Below are positions 17,239-22,933 of a DNA stretch of 36,544 bases, piece by piece. The position numbers and the translations under genes were made by a program. This DNA comes from a virus. The first letter of the stretch is position 1; every line of letters starts with the position of its first letter. The notes under the pieces are model-generated. The model worked only from the letters and a program-made list of their open reading frames with translations. It was not told where the DNA came from and searched no databases. Location: IMG/VR virus record IMGVR_UViG_3300034073_001167, positions 1 to 36,544 of that record. The stretch is one strand, 5' to 3'.

Positions 17239-17748
17239 TTATTCAAGTGCCTTTATCAATGCAGATTCAAGCGACTTGCTATCTATTTGTTCCAACCTTG
17301 CAACCACGTTTTTATAATCCCAAGGGCTAAAATTTAACTTAAGTGTTTTAAAATCCTCCTCTTTGCTTTGTTCCTCCTTCACTTCTTCGTCGTAAAACGG
17401 TATCTCCAGCCCCCACGCTTCCAAGTCCACCACGTCCCAATCGTTCGCCAAGGTGTCCCAGTCCCATGACCCCGTGTTTGCGTTCAATCGTATGTTCAAT
17501 TCCTTTTCATCTGCCTCATTCAAATCAACAATGACACATTCAATTTCCTTGATGCCAAGTTTCTTTAATTCACGGACACGGAAATGACCGCCGACAATGT
17601 ACCCCGTTTGCTTGTTGAAAATAATCGGTTCAACCATGCCAAACTTTTCAAGGCTCTCCTTCAAATGCTTTTCTTGCTTTGCCGTGCTTTGCCGTGGGTT
17701 GTAAGGCGCGGGTATTAAATCGGCGATTTGCTTTTTTTCGATTATCAT
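17239..17748 (-). CDS. ParB/Srx-like nuclease-domain protein
   Basis: About 169 residues from ATG 17748 (MIIEKKQIADLIPAPYNPRQ), which overlaps the upstream stop as ATGA. The ParB N-terminal signature is plain: I-PAPYNPR near residue 12, LKESLEKFGMVEPIIFN, and the box GGHFRVRELKKLG near residue 55-67. No partner ParA is present, so this is a phage ParB-fold protein and not a partition gene. Stand-alone proteins of this type often lie next to terminase. Nuclease, DNA-binding or nucleotide-hydrolysing activity is possible; the sequence does not decide. Confidence 0.75.
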   Translation of the reverse strand: MIIEKKQIADLIPAPYNPRQSTAKQEKHLKESLEKFGMVEPIIFNKQTGYIVGGHFRVRELKKLGIKEIECVIVDLNEADEKELNIRLNANTGSWDWDTLANDWDVVDLEAWGLEIPFYDEEVKEEQSKEEDFKTLKLNFSPWDYKNVVARLEQIDSKSLESALIKALE

Positions 17749-18017
17749 TTGTATGCGTTTCTTTGCCTTAAAAAACATTTATAAACACCTCGAAGGGTAT
17801 TAAATTTATAATCGTGACATGCACTTTCCCAACAACTATTTTCAATATTAAATTGCCATTTATCATCCATTAAAAATTTCCCAAACTCATCGATAATATC
17901 GAATTCAAATTCCTTTGCTTTGTTAAAAGTATCTTCAACTGATTTGTCCCAATCATAGCATTCTTTAAAATCCATTTCAAGCCATTCAACTGGCGTCATT
18001 TTTATTACTTTTATCAT
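17745..18017 (-). CDS. small acidic/aromatic hypothetical protein
   Basis: A 90-residue protein (MIKVIKMTPVEWLEMDFKE) rich in W, F, D and K, with CYDWDKSVEDTFNKAKEFEF and a C-terminal basic end. It may start at the second methionine (17999). ATGA overlaps link it to the genes on both sides. It resembles the terminase-adjacent small families in general style only. Function unknown. Confidence 0.5.
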   Translation of the reverse strand: MIKVIKMTPVEWLEMDFKECYDWDKSVEDTFNKAKEFEFDIIDEFGKFLMDDKWQFNIENSCWESACHDYKFNTLRGVYKCFLRQRNAYK

Positions 18018-18214
18018 GCCTTCTTACTTTCTAAAAACATTTGATAAAGTTCTGAAAATAAATAAGTTCTATTTCTAAAATCTTCGTTATACCATTGTGC
18101 TAAATTATCCACAATAGGTGAATAATTATCAAAAACACATTGTTTCCAATGATTATCGCGAATCCATATAGAAAACTCTTCCATGACTTCCATTTGATTT
18201 TTTTCAATTATCAT
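18014..18214 (-). CDS. small hypothetical protein
   Basis: A 66-residue protein (MIIEKNQMEVMEEFSIWI) with a WYNEDFRNRTYLFSELYQMF segment, predicted helical and soluble. Its start overlaps the glycosyltransferase stop and its stop overlaps the next start, both as ATGA, so it is clearly part of the leftward operon. No family recognised. Confidence 0.5.
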   Translation of the reverse strand: MIIEKNQMEVMEEFSIWIRDNHWKQCVFDNYSPIVDNLAQWYNEDFRNRTYLFSELYQMFLESKKA

Positions 18215-19215
18215 ATTCCTTTTAACACTTGTTTACGTTTGTTGTTGACTGTGAGTAAATTTCGCTCACTCAAAAGCCATTGCCTCCCTTGCGTTAAATG
18301 ATAAAAATAATCCCCATCTTTTGCCAAAGCCTTTTCAAATTGATAATACAAATCGTCCGAACCTTCGTACAATCGCACCCCCGGAACATTGAACTCGGTT
18401 ATTTCCTTTGGTGCATAAGGGATGCAACCTGTGACCAACATTTCCATCGCAAAGTTATTTGACTTGCTTTGGTTGAAATTGTCATTTGTCAAAGGGAACA
18501 CGGCGTAATGAGCCGCACTGTTTTTGATAAGCTCAAAATACTGGAAAAGAGAATTGTTCCACGGAATAACCTTTACATTGGGATACAATGTTTTTCCAAG
18601 CCATTCAGGGATTCCAATAAATGCAACCTCGGTGTCTTTGCGTTCACTGACATAATGCCAAAATGTATCAACGGTTTTCAAGTCCTCAATGTGCGTCATG
18701 CTTCCACGCCACAACACGCGTTTAACCTTTGCCTCCAGCTTATCAGGTGACACGGGACAAAGGGGAGTTACTTGGAAGTCAATGGCGTTGGGAATAACCA
18801 TTATTTTACTTTCGTCAAAGAATTGCTTATAAAACTCTTTGAGGTATGGCGTTGAAACAATGGTATAATCCGCATACTTGAAAGCCTTTTCAACCGATTC
18901 TTTCACCTGGGGTTTGCCGAAGTGTGCCGACGCTGGATTTGCGGCGTTGACCTCGTGCAAAAGATCGTCGTGGTCAAGAATGATTTTCTTCCCCATCTTT
19001 TTTGCCTCAGCTATCATTGATAACATTCCGTCACCGTTGGGACGTTGAAACAAGATAACGTCAACGTCGTAAAAATCATACCATTTTACCGTCTCAGGGT
19101 TCAAATACGTAATGGTTAAATTTACCATTTGAGAACGAAGCCGCATAAATGGATTGACCGAACGATAGTAGTCGGTGGTTGGACTGGTTAAATTGGTTAC
19201 AATGCCTAACCTCAT
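18211..19215 (-). CDS. GT-B-type glycosyltransferase
   Basis: A 334-residue protein. The N-terminal Rossmann half opens MRLGIVTNLTSPTTDYYRS and contains KKIILDHDDLLHEV near residue 75-88 and YTIVSTPYLKEFY near 113. The C-terminal half has VIPNAIDF, the nucleotide-sugar segment VLWRGSMTHIEDL near 167, and the end motif FAMEMLVTGCIPYA near 255, where family 4-like enzymes have a conserved E. It probably transfers a sugar to a phage or host target; the acceptor could be DNA, virion protein or cell surface. Neighbours do not reveal which. It is tightly coupled to the genes on both sides. Confidence 0.8.
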   Translation of the reverse strand: MRLGIVTNLTSPTTDYYRSVNPFMRLRSQMVNLTITYLNPETVKWYDFYDVDVILFQRPNGDGMLSMIAEAKKMGKKIILDHDDLLHEVNAANPASAHFGKPQVKESVEKAFKYADYTIVSTPYLKEFYKQFFDESKIMVIPNAIDFQVTPLCPVSPDKLEAKVKRVLWRGSMTHIEDLKTVDTFWHYVSERKDTEVAFIGIPEWLGKTLYPNVKVIPWNNSLFQYFELIKNSAAHYAVFPLTNDNFNQSKSNNFAMEMLVTGCIPYAPKEITEFNVPGVRLYEGSDDLYYQFEKALAKDGDYFYHLTQGRQWLLSERNLLTVNNKRKQVLKGI

Positions 19216-19385
19216 TTACTTTGTTTTTGGTAATTATCCAATAAAATACTTAATACTTCTTCCATCGAGTGTTTGACGTTGGTTTCCTTCCAAAGTTGAA
19301 ATTGCAAATCAAGCAATTTTTTCCTTATTTTTTCATCCCGATAGCTTACCGAAAACACGGCGGCGGCTGGTTTATTCACATTCAT
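19212..19385 (-). CDS. 57-residue protein, possible ribbon-helix-helix
   Basis: A short frame from ATG 19385 to TGA 19212, overlapping the glycosyltransferase start as ATGA and the end of the upstream gene by 14 nt. The sequence begins MNVNKPAAAVFSVSYRDEK, then a helix (KKLLDLQFQLWKET) and a second helix (SMEEVLSILLDNYQK). A strand followed by two helices fits a ribbon-helix-helix DNA-binding fold, but the match is only by shape. The coupling on both sides argues that it is real. Confidence 0.5.
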   Translation of the reverse strand: MNVNKPAAAVFSVSYRDEKIRKKLLDLQFQLWKETNVKHSMEEVLSILLDNYQKQSK

Positions 19386-19596
19386 TTTTTTGTTCTTTTA
19401 ATCTGTAATAACGTTCCATTTGGTATTTATTTACCCTTTCCTTGTTTGCTTGATACCACGCTTTATTCCTAATGCTTTTCTCAGCCTTCTTTTCAGGAGA
19501 TTGGTTTTGGTGATAAAGCCTAAAATATTCCTTTTGCTTTTGCTTTTGGTACTCGGTCATGTTTTCCCGATACTGCTTTTGATACTCAGGCGTCAT
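19372..19596 (-). CDS. small K/Y/Q-rich protein
   Basis: A 74-residue highly charged protein (MTPEYQKQYRENMTEYQKQK, then KAWYQANKERVNKYQMERYY). It starts 2 nt after the SSB stop. The repeated Y-x-x-N-K-E-R-x-x-x-Y pattern is also found in the early protein at 28750-29031, suggesting related nucleic-acid-associated helices. No catalytic domain such as HNH is present. Function unknown. Confidence 0.5.
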   Translation of the reverse strand: MTPEYQKQYRENMTEYQKQKQKEYFRLYHQNQSPEKKAEKSIRNKAWYQANKERVNKYQMERYYRLKEQKNECE

Positions 19597-19598
19597 AA

Positions 19599-19976
19599 TT
19601 AAAATGGGAGTGATTCGTCTTTAACCGTTGTTTCATCTGTTATCTTCGGGTTGTTCTCCCCAGCCGTTGCCTTGCCTCCGAACTCGATGTTATTCACCAT
19701 GCAACGAATAATCCCTGTTGGTTCTCCGTTCTTCATGTAAGCATTCACGCCACCTGTTCCTTCAACCACGACATAAGTACCTTTTACCAAATGAGGCGCA
19801 AGCCTTGAACCACGTTCACCCCATATTGAGCACGTGACCCAAACTGTCTTTTCAGTGGGATTGTTTCCAAATGTCTTTTCCGTGTGAGCCACGGAGAATG
19901 AGCAAACGGTGGTATCGCCAACCGATTTTATTTCAGCATCCTGACCAATACGACCTGCAACTATTAATTTTATCAT
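19599..19976 (-). CDS. ssb: single-stranded DNA-binding protein
   Basis: A 125-residue SSB. It starts MIKLIVAGRIGQDAEIKSVG, carries the OB-fold core with VCSFSVAHTEK, VWVTCSIWGERG and GTYVVVEGTGGV, and ends with the acidic tip DESLPF that in the SSB family recruits replication and repair partners. It is the first gene of the leftward operon, directly behind a promoter-like box. An SSB leading the structural operon instead of the early one is slightly unusual; it may be expressed from early times. Confidence 0.88.
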   Translation of the reverse strand: MIKLIVAGRIGQDAEIKSVGDTTVCSFSVAHTEKTFGNNPTEKTVWVTCSIWGERGSRLAPHLVKGTYVVVEGTGGVNAYMKNGEPTGIIRCMVNNIEFGGKATAGENNPKITDETTVKDESLPF

Positions 19977-19993
19977 TGTATTTTTTCTTTCTG

Positions 19994-20021
19994 CAAAGAT
20001 AATATTTTATTTGTTATCAAA
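19994..20021 (-). promoter_or_regulatory. leftward promoter for the ssb/late operon
   Basis: On the minus strand TATCTTTG (19994-20001) matches the Bacteroidota -7 consensus TAnnTTTG, and TTTG (20018-20021) lies 16 nt upstream as a -33-like element. The usual spacing is a few bases longer. It is 18 nt from the ssb start, leaving a very short leader. Confidence 0.6.
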
Positions 20022-20049
20022 TTTAAAATATTTTTTAAGAATATATTTG

Positions 20050-20057
20050 TAACTTTG
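20050..20057 (+). promoter_or_regulatory. rightward promoter box for the tRNA-like RNA
   Basis: TAACTTTG matches TAnnTTTG exactly and sits a few bases before the first tRNA-like element, so transcription would begin close to its 5' end. No clear -33 TTTG is seen at the usual distance. Together with the leftward box it makes the region a divergent promoter. Confidence 0.5.
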
Positions 20058-20058
20058 T

Positions 20059-20135
20059 GGCGCAAGGTAGCGGATGGGTAGCGCAAAGCGGCGACCGCGG
20101 CTGACATTGTGGGTTCGAATCCCACCCTTGTTGCC
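20059..20135 (+). ncRNA. tRNA-like element 1, class I shape, no normal anticodon loop
   Basis: A canonical T arm is present: GTGGG / TTCGAAT / CCCAC at 20109-20125. The acceptor helix is CAAGG (20063-20067) with CCTTG (20126-20130), and GGC/GCC can pair outside it across a one-versus-two base bulge. The D arm is GCG (20070-20072) with CGC (20082-20084) and a loop holding GG. The anticodon arm is abnormal: 20087-20102 forms either a mismatched 5-bp stem with a 6-nt loop or a GCGG/CCGC stem with a CGA triloop, so there is no seven-base loop and no U33. I therefore do not call it a decoding tRNA; it may be a degenerate tRNA or a tRNA mimic. Confidence 0.55.
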
Positions 20136-20276
20136 CTACAAATGGCAGACATTAAACTAGAGTGAAATAAATGGTGGTAATATTTCTAAAGTCTGTATTG
20201 TACCACTACTTACCACCCGAAGGTTGAGCAATGCTGGCACCGTGCGTTGATAAAGGGCTGGAACGGTGTAAATTTT
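20136..20276 (+). ncRNA. structured spacer between the tRNA-like elements
   Basis: No ORF is supported here. Several helices can form: CAGAC (20146-20150) with GTCTG (20191-20195), GGTGGTAA (20173-20180) with TTACCACC (20210-20217), and CACCGT (20238-20243) with ACGGTG (20263-20268). Pairing at this density suggests one RNA spanning both tRNA-like elements. Not a recognised Rfam family to me. Confidence 0.35.
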
Positions 20277-20424
20277 AGCAAGGTGGCGGAATGGTAGACG
20301 CACTTATAGGTTAATGTTGGTTCGAGACTCACATATCCTAACCATAGGATATAGCATATGAGGTTTAATGCAACTATAAGATTTGAGTGTACAATCAAAT
20401 GCAGTTTCGAATGCTGCCCTTGCT
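20277..20424 (+). ncRNA. tRNA-like element 2: class II cloverleaf with a second cloverleaf in place of its anticodon loop
   Basis: Outer cloverleaf: acceptor AGCAAGG (20277-20283) with CCTTGCT (20418-20424), 7 of 7 pairs; Leu-type D arm GCG/CGC (20286-20301); anticodon stem CTTATAG (20303-20309) with CTATAAG (20374-20380); long variable arm ATTTGA/TCAAAT (20381-20400); T arm GCAGT/TTCGAAT/GCTGC (20401-20417). The anticodon loop is replaced by 64 nt (20310-20373) that fold into another cloverleaf seen from inside: a T-arm-like hairpin with TTCGAGA, an acceptor hairpin TATCCTA-ACCA-TAGGATA, and a D arm GCAT/ATGC with GG in the loop. The inner unit has the order of a circularly permuted tRNA with encoded CCA. 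No anticodon triplet can be assigned to either unit. Confidence 0.6.
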
Positions 20425-20429
20425 TTTTT
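20418..20429 (+). terminator. possible intrinsic terminator using the acceptor stem
   Basis: The 3' strand of the outer acceptor helix, CCTTGCT, runs straight into six further T (20424-20429). A stable tRNA-like fold followed by a T run could end the RNA that starts near 20058. It is a distant-pairing structure, not a simple hairpin, so efficiency is uncertain. Confidence 0.35.
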
Positions 20430-20432
20430 AAC

Positions 20433-20466
20433 CTCTCTTAAATCTCTAATTAAATCTCTCTTAAAT
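20433..20466 (+). repeat. three tandem 11-12 bp repeats upstream of the methyltransferase gene
   Basis: CTCTCTTAAAT at 20433-20443, CTCTAATTAAAT at 20444-20455 and CTCTCTTAAAT at 20456-20466 lie head to tail, ending 26 nt before the ATG at 20493. They could be operator or iteron-like protein sites. No protein can be assigned. Confidence 0.5.
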
Positions 20467-20492
20467 TATACCATTTCGTTGGCGTCAACAAA

Positions 20493-21086
20493 ATGATAAA
20501 AACAAAACAAATGATTGATAACAAATTCTTTTTTGACAAATCCGTTGAACTTGGTTTTACAACCACGGACTATGAACCCCTTGTGAACTTGCATACCAAC
20601 GGCGCAAGGGTTTTGCAAATCATGGGTTGTGAATCCGTCTTTGAATTTGGCTCAGGACTTGGCTTCTTTTTATCAGCGTGTCAGCGCGTGGGCTTGTATA
20701 AACACGTTGGATATGACATTAACCCGTATGAACGTGAATTTGCAATAAGTAAGGGCATTGACCCGAATAGATATTTAATCGGTAAATTTAAAACGCATGG
20801 CAGTTACGATGCCATTTACTCCACCGAGGTATTTGAACACATGGCCGACGAAGAAATAGAAGAGGTCATGCCAATCCTTTACAAAGCTTGTAACAAGTAT
20901 TTTTATTTCACGTCAACGCCTCATGCCTCAGCTGATCCTGCCTTTGACATTGAATGGGGACATATTAACCTGAAGCAAAAAGACGAATGGGTTGCCATGT
21001 TTCATCGCCACGGTTTTGACTTACTGAGGGAAGCGACGGAGGTGACGCCGTGGGGACTTTTGTTTGTTAAGAGGGAGAAAAAGTAA
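20493..21086 (+). CDS. class I SAM-dependent methyltransferase
   Basis: A 197-residue Rossmann-fold enzyme. Motif I is VFEFGSGLGFFLSA near residue 49-62, motif II GYDINPYERE near 72, and the post-motif region YSTEVFEHMADEEIEEVM near 108. It resembles the Methyltransf_23 group, which methylates small molecules, sugars or proteins; DNA-methyltransferase motifs such as DPPY are absent. It is the first rightward gene, downstream of the tRNA-like region and the tandem repeats. With the glycosyltransferase on the other side of the control region it could act in a modification pathway, but that is speculation. A second ATG at codon 7 is possible. Confidence 0.78.
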   Translation: MIKTKQMIDNKFFFDKSVELGFTTTDYEPLVNLHTNGARVLQIMGCESVFEFGSGLGFFLSACQRVGLYKHVGYDINPYEREFAISKGIDPNRYLIGKFKTHGSYDAIYSTEVFEHMADEEIEEVMPILYKACNKYFYFTSTPHASADPAFDIEWGHINLKQKDEWVAMFHRHGFDLLREATEVTPWGLLFVKREKK

Positions 21087-21115
21087 TTTTTTTTAAAAAA
21101 GTAATTAATATTTTG

Positions 21116-21123
21116 TATATTTG
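21116..21123 (+). promoter_or_regulatory. promoter box before leader RNA 1
   Basis: TATATTTG matches the TAnnTTTG -7 box. It lies 7 nt before the first stem of leader RNA 1, the right distance for a transcript that begins at the leader. An AT-rich tract precedes it; no convincing -33 TTTG at about 20 nt. Confidence 0.5.
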
Positions 21124-21129
21124 CTTAAA

Positions 21130-21223
21130 CTTTTTGCAGGACGCACTACCCAGCAAAAGGTATTTGAGGAAACCATTTACCTCATTAAACCCATAAAGAG
21201 TAGTGCCTTTGTGGGTTTTTTTA
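21130..21223 (+). ncRNA. leader RNA 1: kissing-loop/terminator element
   Basis: Three stems. P1 is CTTTTTGC (21130-21137) with GCAAAAGG (21153-21160). P2 is TGAGG (21165-21169) with CCTCA (21180-21184). P3 is AAACCCA (21187-21193) with TGGGTTT (21212-21218), followed by T residues, i.e. an intrinsic terminator. The P1 loop contains GCACTAC (21143-21149), the exact complement of GTAGTGC (21200-21206) in the P3 loop, so a loop-loop contact is predicted. The next ATG is 21234. Leader RNA 2 has the same plan with different bases. It could be an attenuator or a free small RNA. Confidence 0.65.
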
Positions 21224-21233
21224 TTTTTTTATT

Positions 21234-22103
21234 ATGCAAATATTAAACATTGATGAATCGCACGAACTCGAAAGATGCGAGGTAGTCATTAAACAGGGCT
21301 TACAAACCTTCATTGAGGTTGGACAGGCATTAATGACTATTAGGGAAAAACGATTGTATCGAATTGGTTTCAAAACGTTTGAGGATTATTGTATTGAAAG
21401 GTGGTTAATAACCAAAACACAGGCTAATAGATTAATTCAAGCCTCTGAAACAATTAGTAATTTGACACCCATGGGTGTCGTTTTACCTAAAATAGAAAGA
21501 CAAGTAAGACCCCTAACAAGTCTTGAGCCAGAAATTCAAAAAGAGGTTTGGACAGAAGTTGTCAAAACACATGGTGACAATATTACGGCTGCAAAGGTTC
21601 AAAGTGTTGCGAATGATTGGAAACCTGTCAATCAAGAAATTAAAGAAATTAAAAGTGAGCCGATGTTTGCAATTAGCACACCAGAGGAATTATTAAAGAA
21701 AGCTAAGGAAGTAGCCAGGGAAAGAGCCGAAGTAAAAAGACAAATTATTGACCAAAAAGGAAGTACCGAGGTTATTCCAATGGAAGATTTGGATTTGATT
21801 AATCGAATGAAACAAGGCGAAACGGTTGTTCTAAACATGAATACAAATTTCCATGCGATGAAATGGGCAAAGGATAATAATAGGTATCAGCAAATAGACC
21901 GTTGGAGTGACTGGGGAAATCCTTTTATGTTAAATTCTGACGGGGATCGGGATACGGTATGCGAATCCTTTAAAATTTACTTTGATTTGAAATTAGGATT
22001 AAAGGCAAAAGTAAAGGAATTAAAAGGCAAAGCATTAGGCTGTCATTGTTACCCGCTTCGTTGCCATGGTGAACATTTAAAACAATTGGCAGATGGAGAG
22101 TAA
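21234..22103 (+). CDS. two-domain protein: ParB/DUF3102-like N-terminus and DUF4326 C-terminus
   Basis: A 289-residue protein. Residues 1-120 have the pattern of phage and plasmid DNA-binding proteins: FIEVGQALMTIREKRLYR near 27-44, then FEDYCIERWLITKTQANRLI with a helix-turn-helix look, then ERQVRPLTSLEPEIQKEVW. Residues about 195-289 match DUF4326: VVLNMNTNFHAMKW, WSDWGNPFMLNSDGDRDTV, and the closing LKGKALGCHCYPLRCHGEHL with paired Cys/His. The cysteines suggest metal binding. It follows leader RNA 1 closely and overlaps the next gene by 11 nt. DUF4326 has no function I can state with confidence. Confidence 0.65.
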   Translation: MQILNIDESHELERCEVVIKQGLQTFIEVGQALMTIREKRLYRIGFKTFEDYCIERWLITKTQANRLIQASETISNLTPMGVVLPKIERQVRPLTSLEPEIQKEVWTEVVKTHGDNITAAKVQSVANDWKPVNQEIKEIKSEPMFAISTPEELLKKAKEVARERAEVKRQIIDQKGSTEVIPMEDLDLINRMKQGETVVLNMNTNFHAMKWAKDNNRYQQIDRWSDWGNPFMLNSDGDRDTVCESFKIYFDLKLGLKAKVKELKGKALGCHCYPLRCHGEHLKQLADGE

Positions 22104-22803
22104 TATAGATTTTCTATGTTTAGGTCAAACAGTACCAGAGGAAAGTAAAAAATACGGGCTTCGTGTTTGCACGGCTGGATGGGATGTTCAAAATGAATGC
22201 TTAGTTAGGATATATCCATTAGGCGTAAATAAAGACCACCATTTTAAAAGATGGCATATTTATAAAAATCTTCCCGTTAGAAATAATCCAAAGGATAGCA
22301 GGAAAGAAAGCTGGAGGCTAAATATTGATATTACTGAATTAAACACCGTTGAATGTAAAAAATACGACGGCAATAGAATCAATGCTTTAAAAATGATGTT
22401 TGATTTGTATGGTTCAAAAGATATTATAACGCTAAATCAAACACGGAAAAGTTTGGCAATTATTAACATGATTAAGCCTCATGGTTACTTTGAAAACAAA
22501 AGTAAAATTATCCAAAATGTAAATCAATTATCTATATTTGAAGACTTGAATACCAATAATATGGTTGGTAAAAATGGCTTTGATTATTTACCGAGAATAG
22601 AATTTAAGGACGAATTAAATAAGCCTCACAAATTAATGTTTAATTCATGGGACGCTTATATGCACCAAATTAATTTAGCACCTAAGTATGGAAAGGATAA
22701 TTTATGGAACCAATTAAAATTAAACCCAAAAGAAAATAAGTTAGCATTAATTGGAAACATGAATCATCAAAGGAACGCTTGGTTAATAATTTCAACTTTT
22801 TAA
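22093..22803 (+). CDS. conserved hypothetical protein, possible dual-OB-like fold
   Basis: A 236-residue protein overlapping the DUF4326 gene. The opening DFLCLGQTVPEESKKYGLRV then CTAGWDVQNECLVRIYPLGV, and NPKDSRKESWRLNIDI near residue 65, recall small bacterial proteins with paired OB-like domains found beside mobile elements; this is memory of a pattern, not a secure match. The gene is more AT-rich than the structural genes. Coupling to the DUF4326 protein suggests a joint function. An alternative is a novel family. Confidence 0.5.
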   Translation: MESNIDFLCLGQTVPEESKKYGLRVCTAGWDVQNECLVRIYPLGVNKDHHFKRWHIYKNLPVRNNPKDSRKESWRLNIDITELNTVECKKYDGNRINALKMMFDLYGSKDIITLNQTRKSLAIINMIKPHGYFENKSKIIQNVNQLSIFEDLNTNNMVGKNGFDYLPRIEFKDELNKPHKLMFNSWDAYMHQINLAPKYGKDNLWNQLKLNPKENKLALIGNMNHQRNAWLIISTF

Positions 22804-22814
22804 AATAAATTCCT

Positions 22815-22822
22815 TATCTTTG
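22815..22822 (+). promoter_or_regulatory. promoter box before leader RNA 2
   Basis: TATCTTTG matches TAnnTTTG and lies 4 nt before the first stem of leader RNA 2. It is only 12 nt after the stop of the preceding gene, so the leader has its own promoter inside the early operon. Confidence 0.55.
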
Positions 22823-22826
22823 GTTA

Positions 22827-22923
22827 TTCTTTTGAACGAGGTGCAAGTCATTCAAAAGAACTTCGGGACAATATCCGCATTGTTTCAACTAACCCAGTAG
22901 CCTTGCACCTGCTGGGTTTTTTT
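22827..22923 (+). ncRNA. leader RNA 2: kissing-loop/terminator element
   Basis: P1 is TTCTTTTGAA (22827-22836) with TTCAAAAGAA (22851-22860), 10 bp. P2 can be ACAAT (22868-22872) with ATTGT (22879-22883). P3 is AACCCAG (22891-22897) with CTGGGTT (22912-22918), followed by a T run, an intrinsic terminator. AGGTGCAAG (22839-22847) in the P1 loop is perfectly complementary to CTTGCACCT (22902-22910) in the P3 loop. The ATG of the replication gene is at 22934. Architecture matches leader RNA 1 while loop sequences differ and compensate. Confidence 0.68.
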
Positions 22924-22933
22924 ATACATCTTT

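Noticed and set aside
17239-17748. Plasmid-type partition gene parB
   Set aside because: No parA neighbour or parS-like palindromes are visible, and the gene is embedded in the packaging operon.
20059-20135. Calling element 1 an ordinary tRNA gene
   Set aside because: The T arm is perfect but the anticodon arm has no seven-base loop or U33 and the outer acceptor pairs are mismatched, so no amino acid can be assigned.
20310-20373. Group I or group II intron in the tRNA-like anticodon loop
   Set aside because: The insert is only 64 nt and shows a four-way cloverleaf junction, far too small for a self-splicing intron core.
20210-20398. 62-codon minus-strand frame in the control region
   Set aside because: It runs antisense through the tRNA-like RNA, and its sequence is dictated by the RNA helices.
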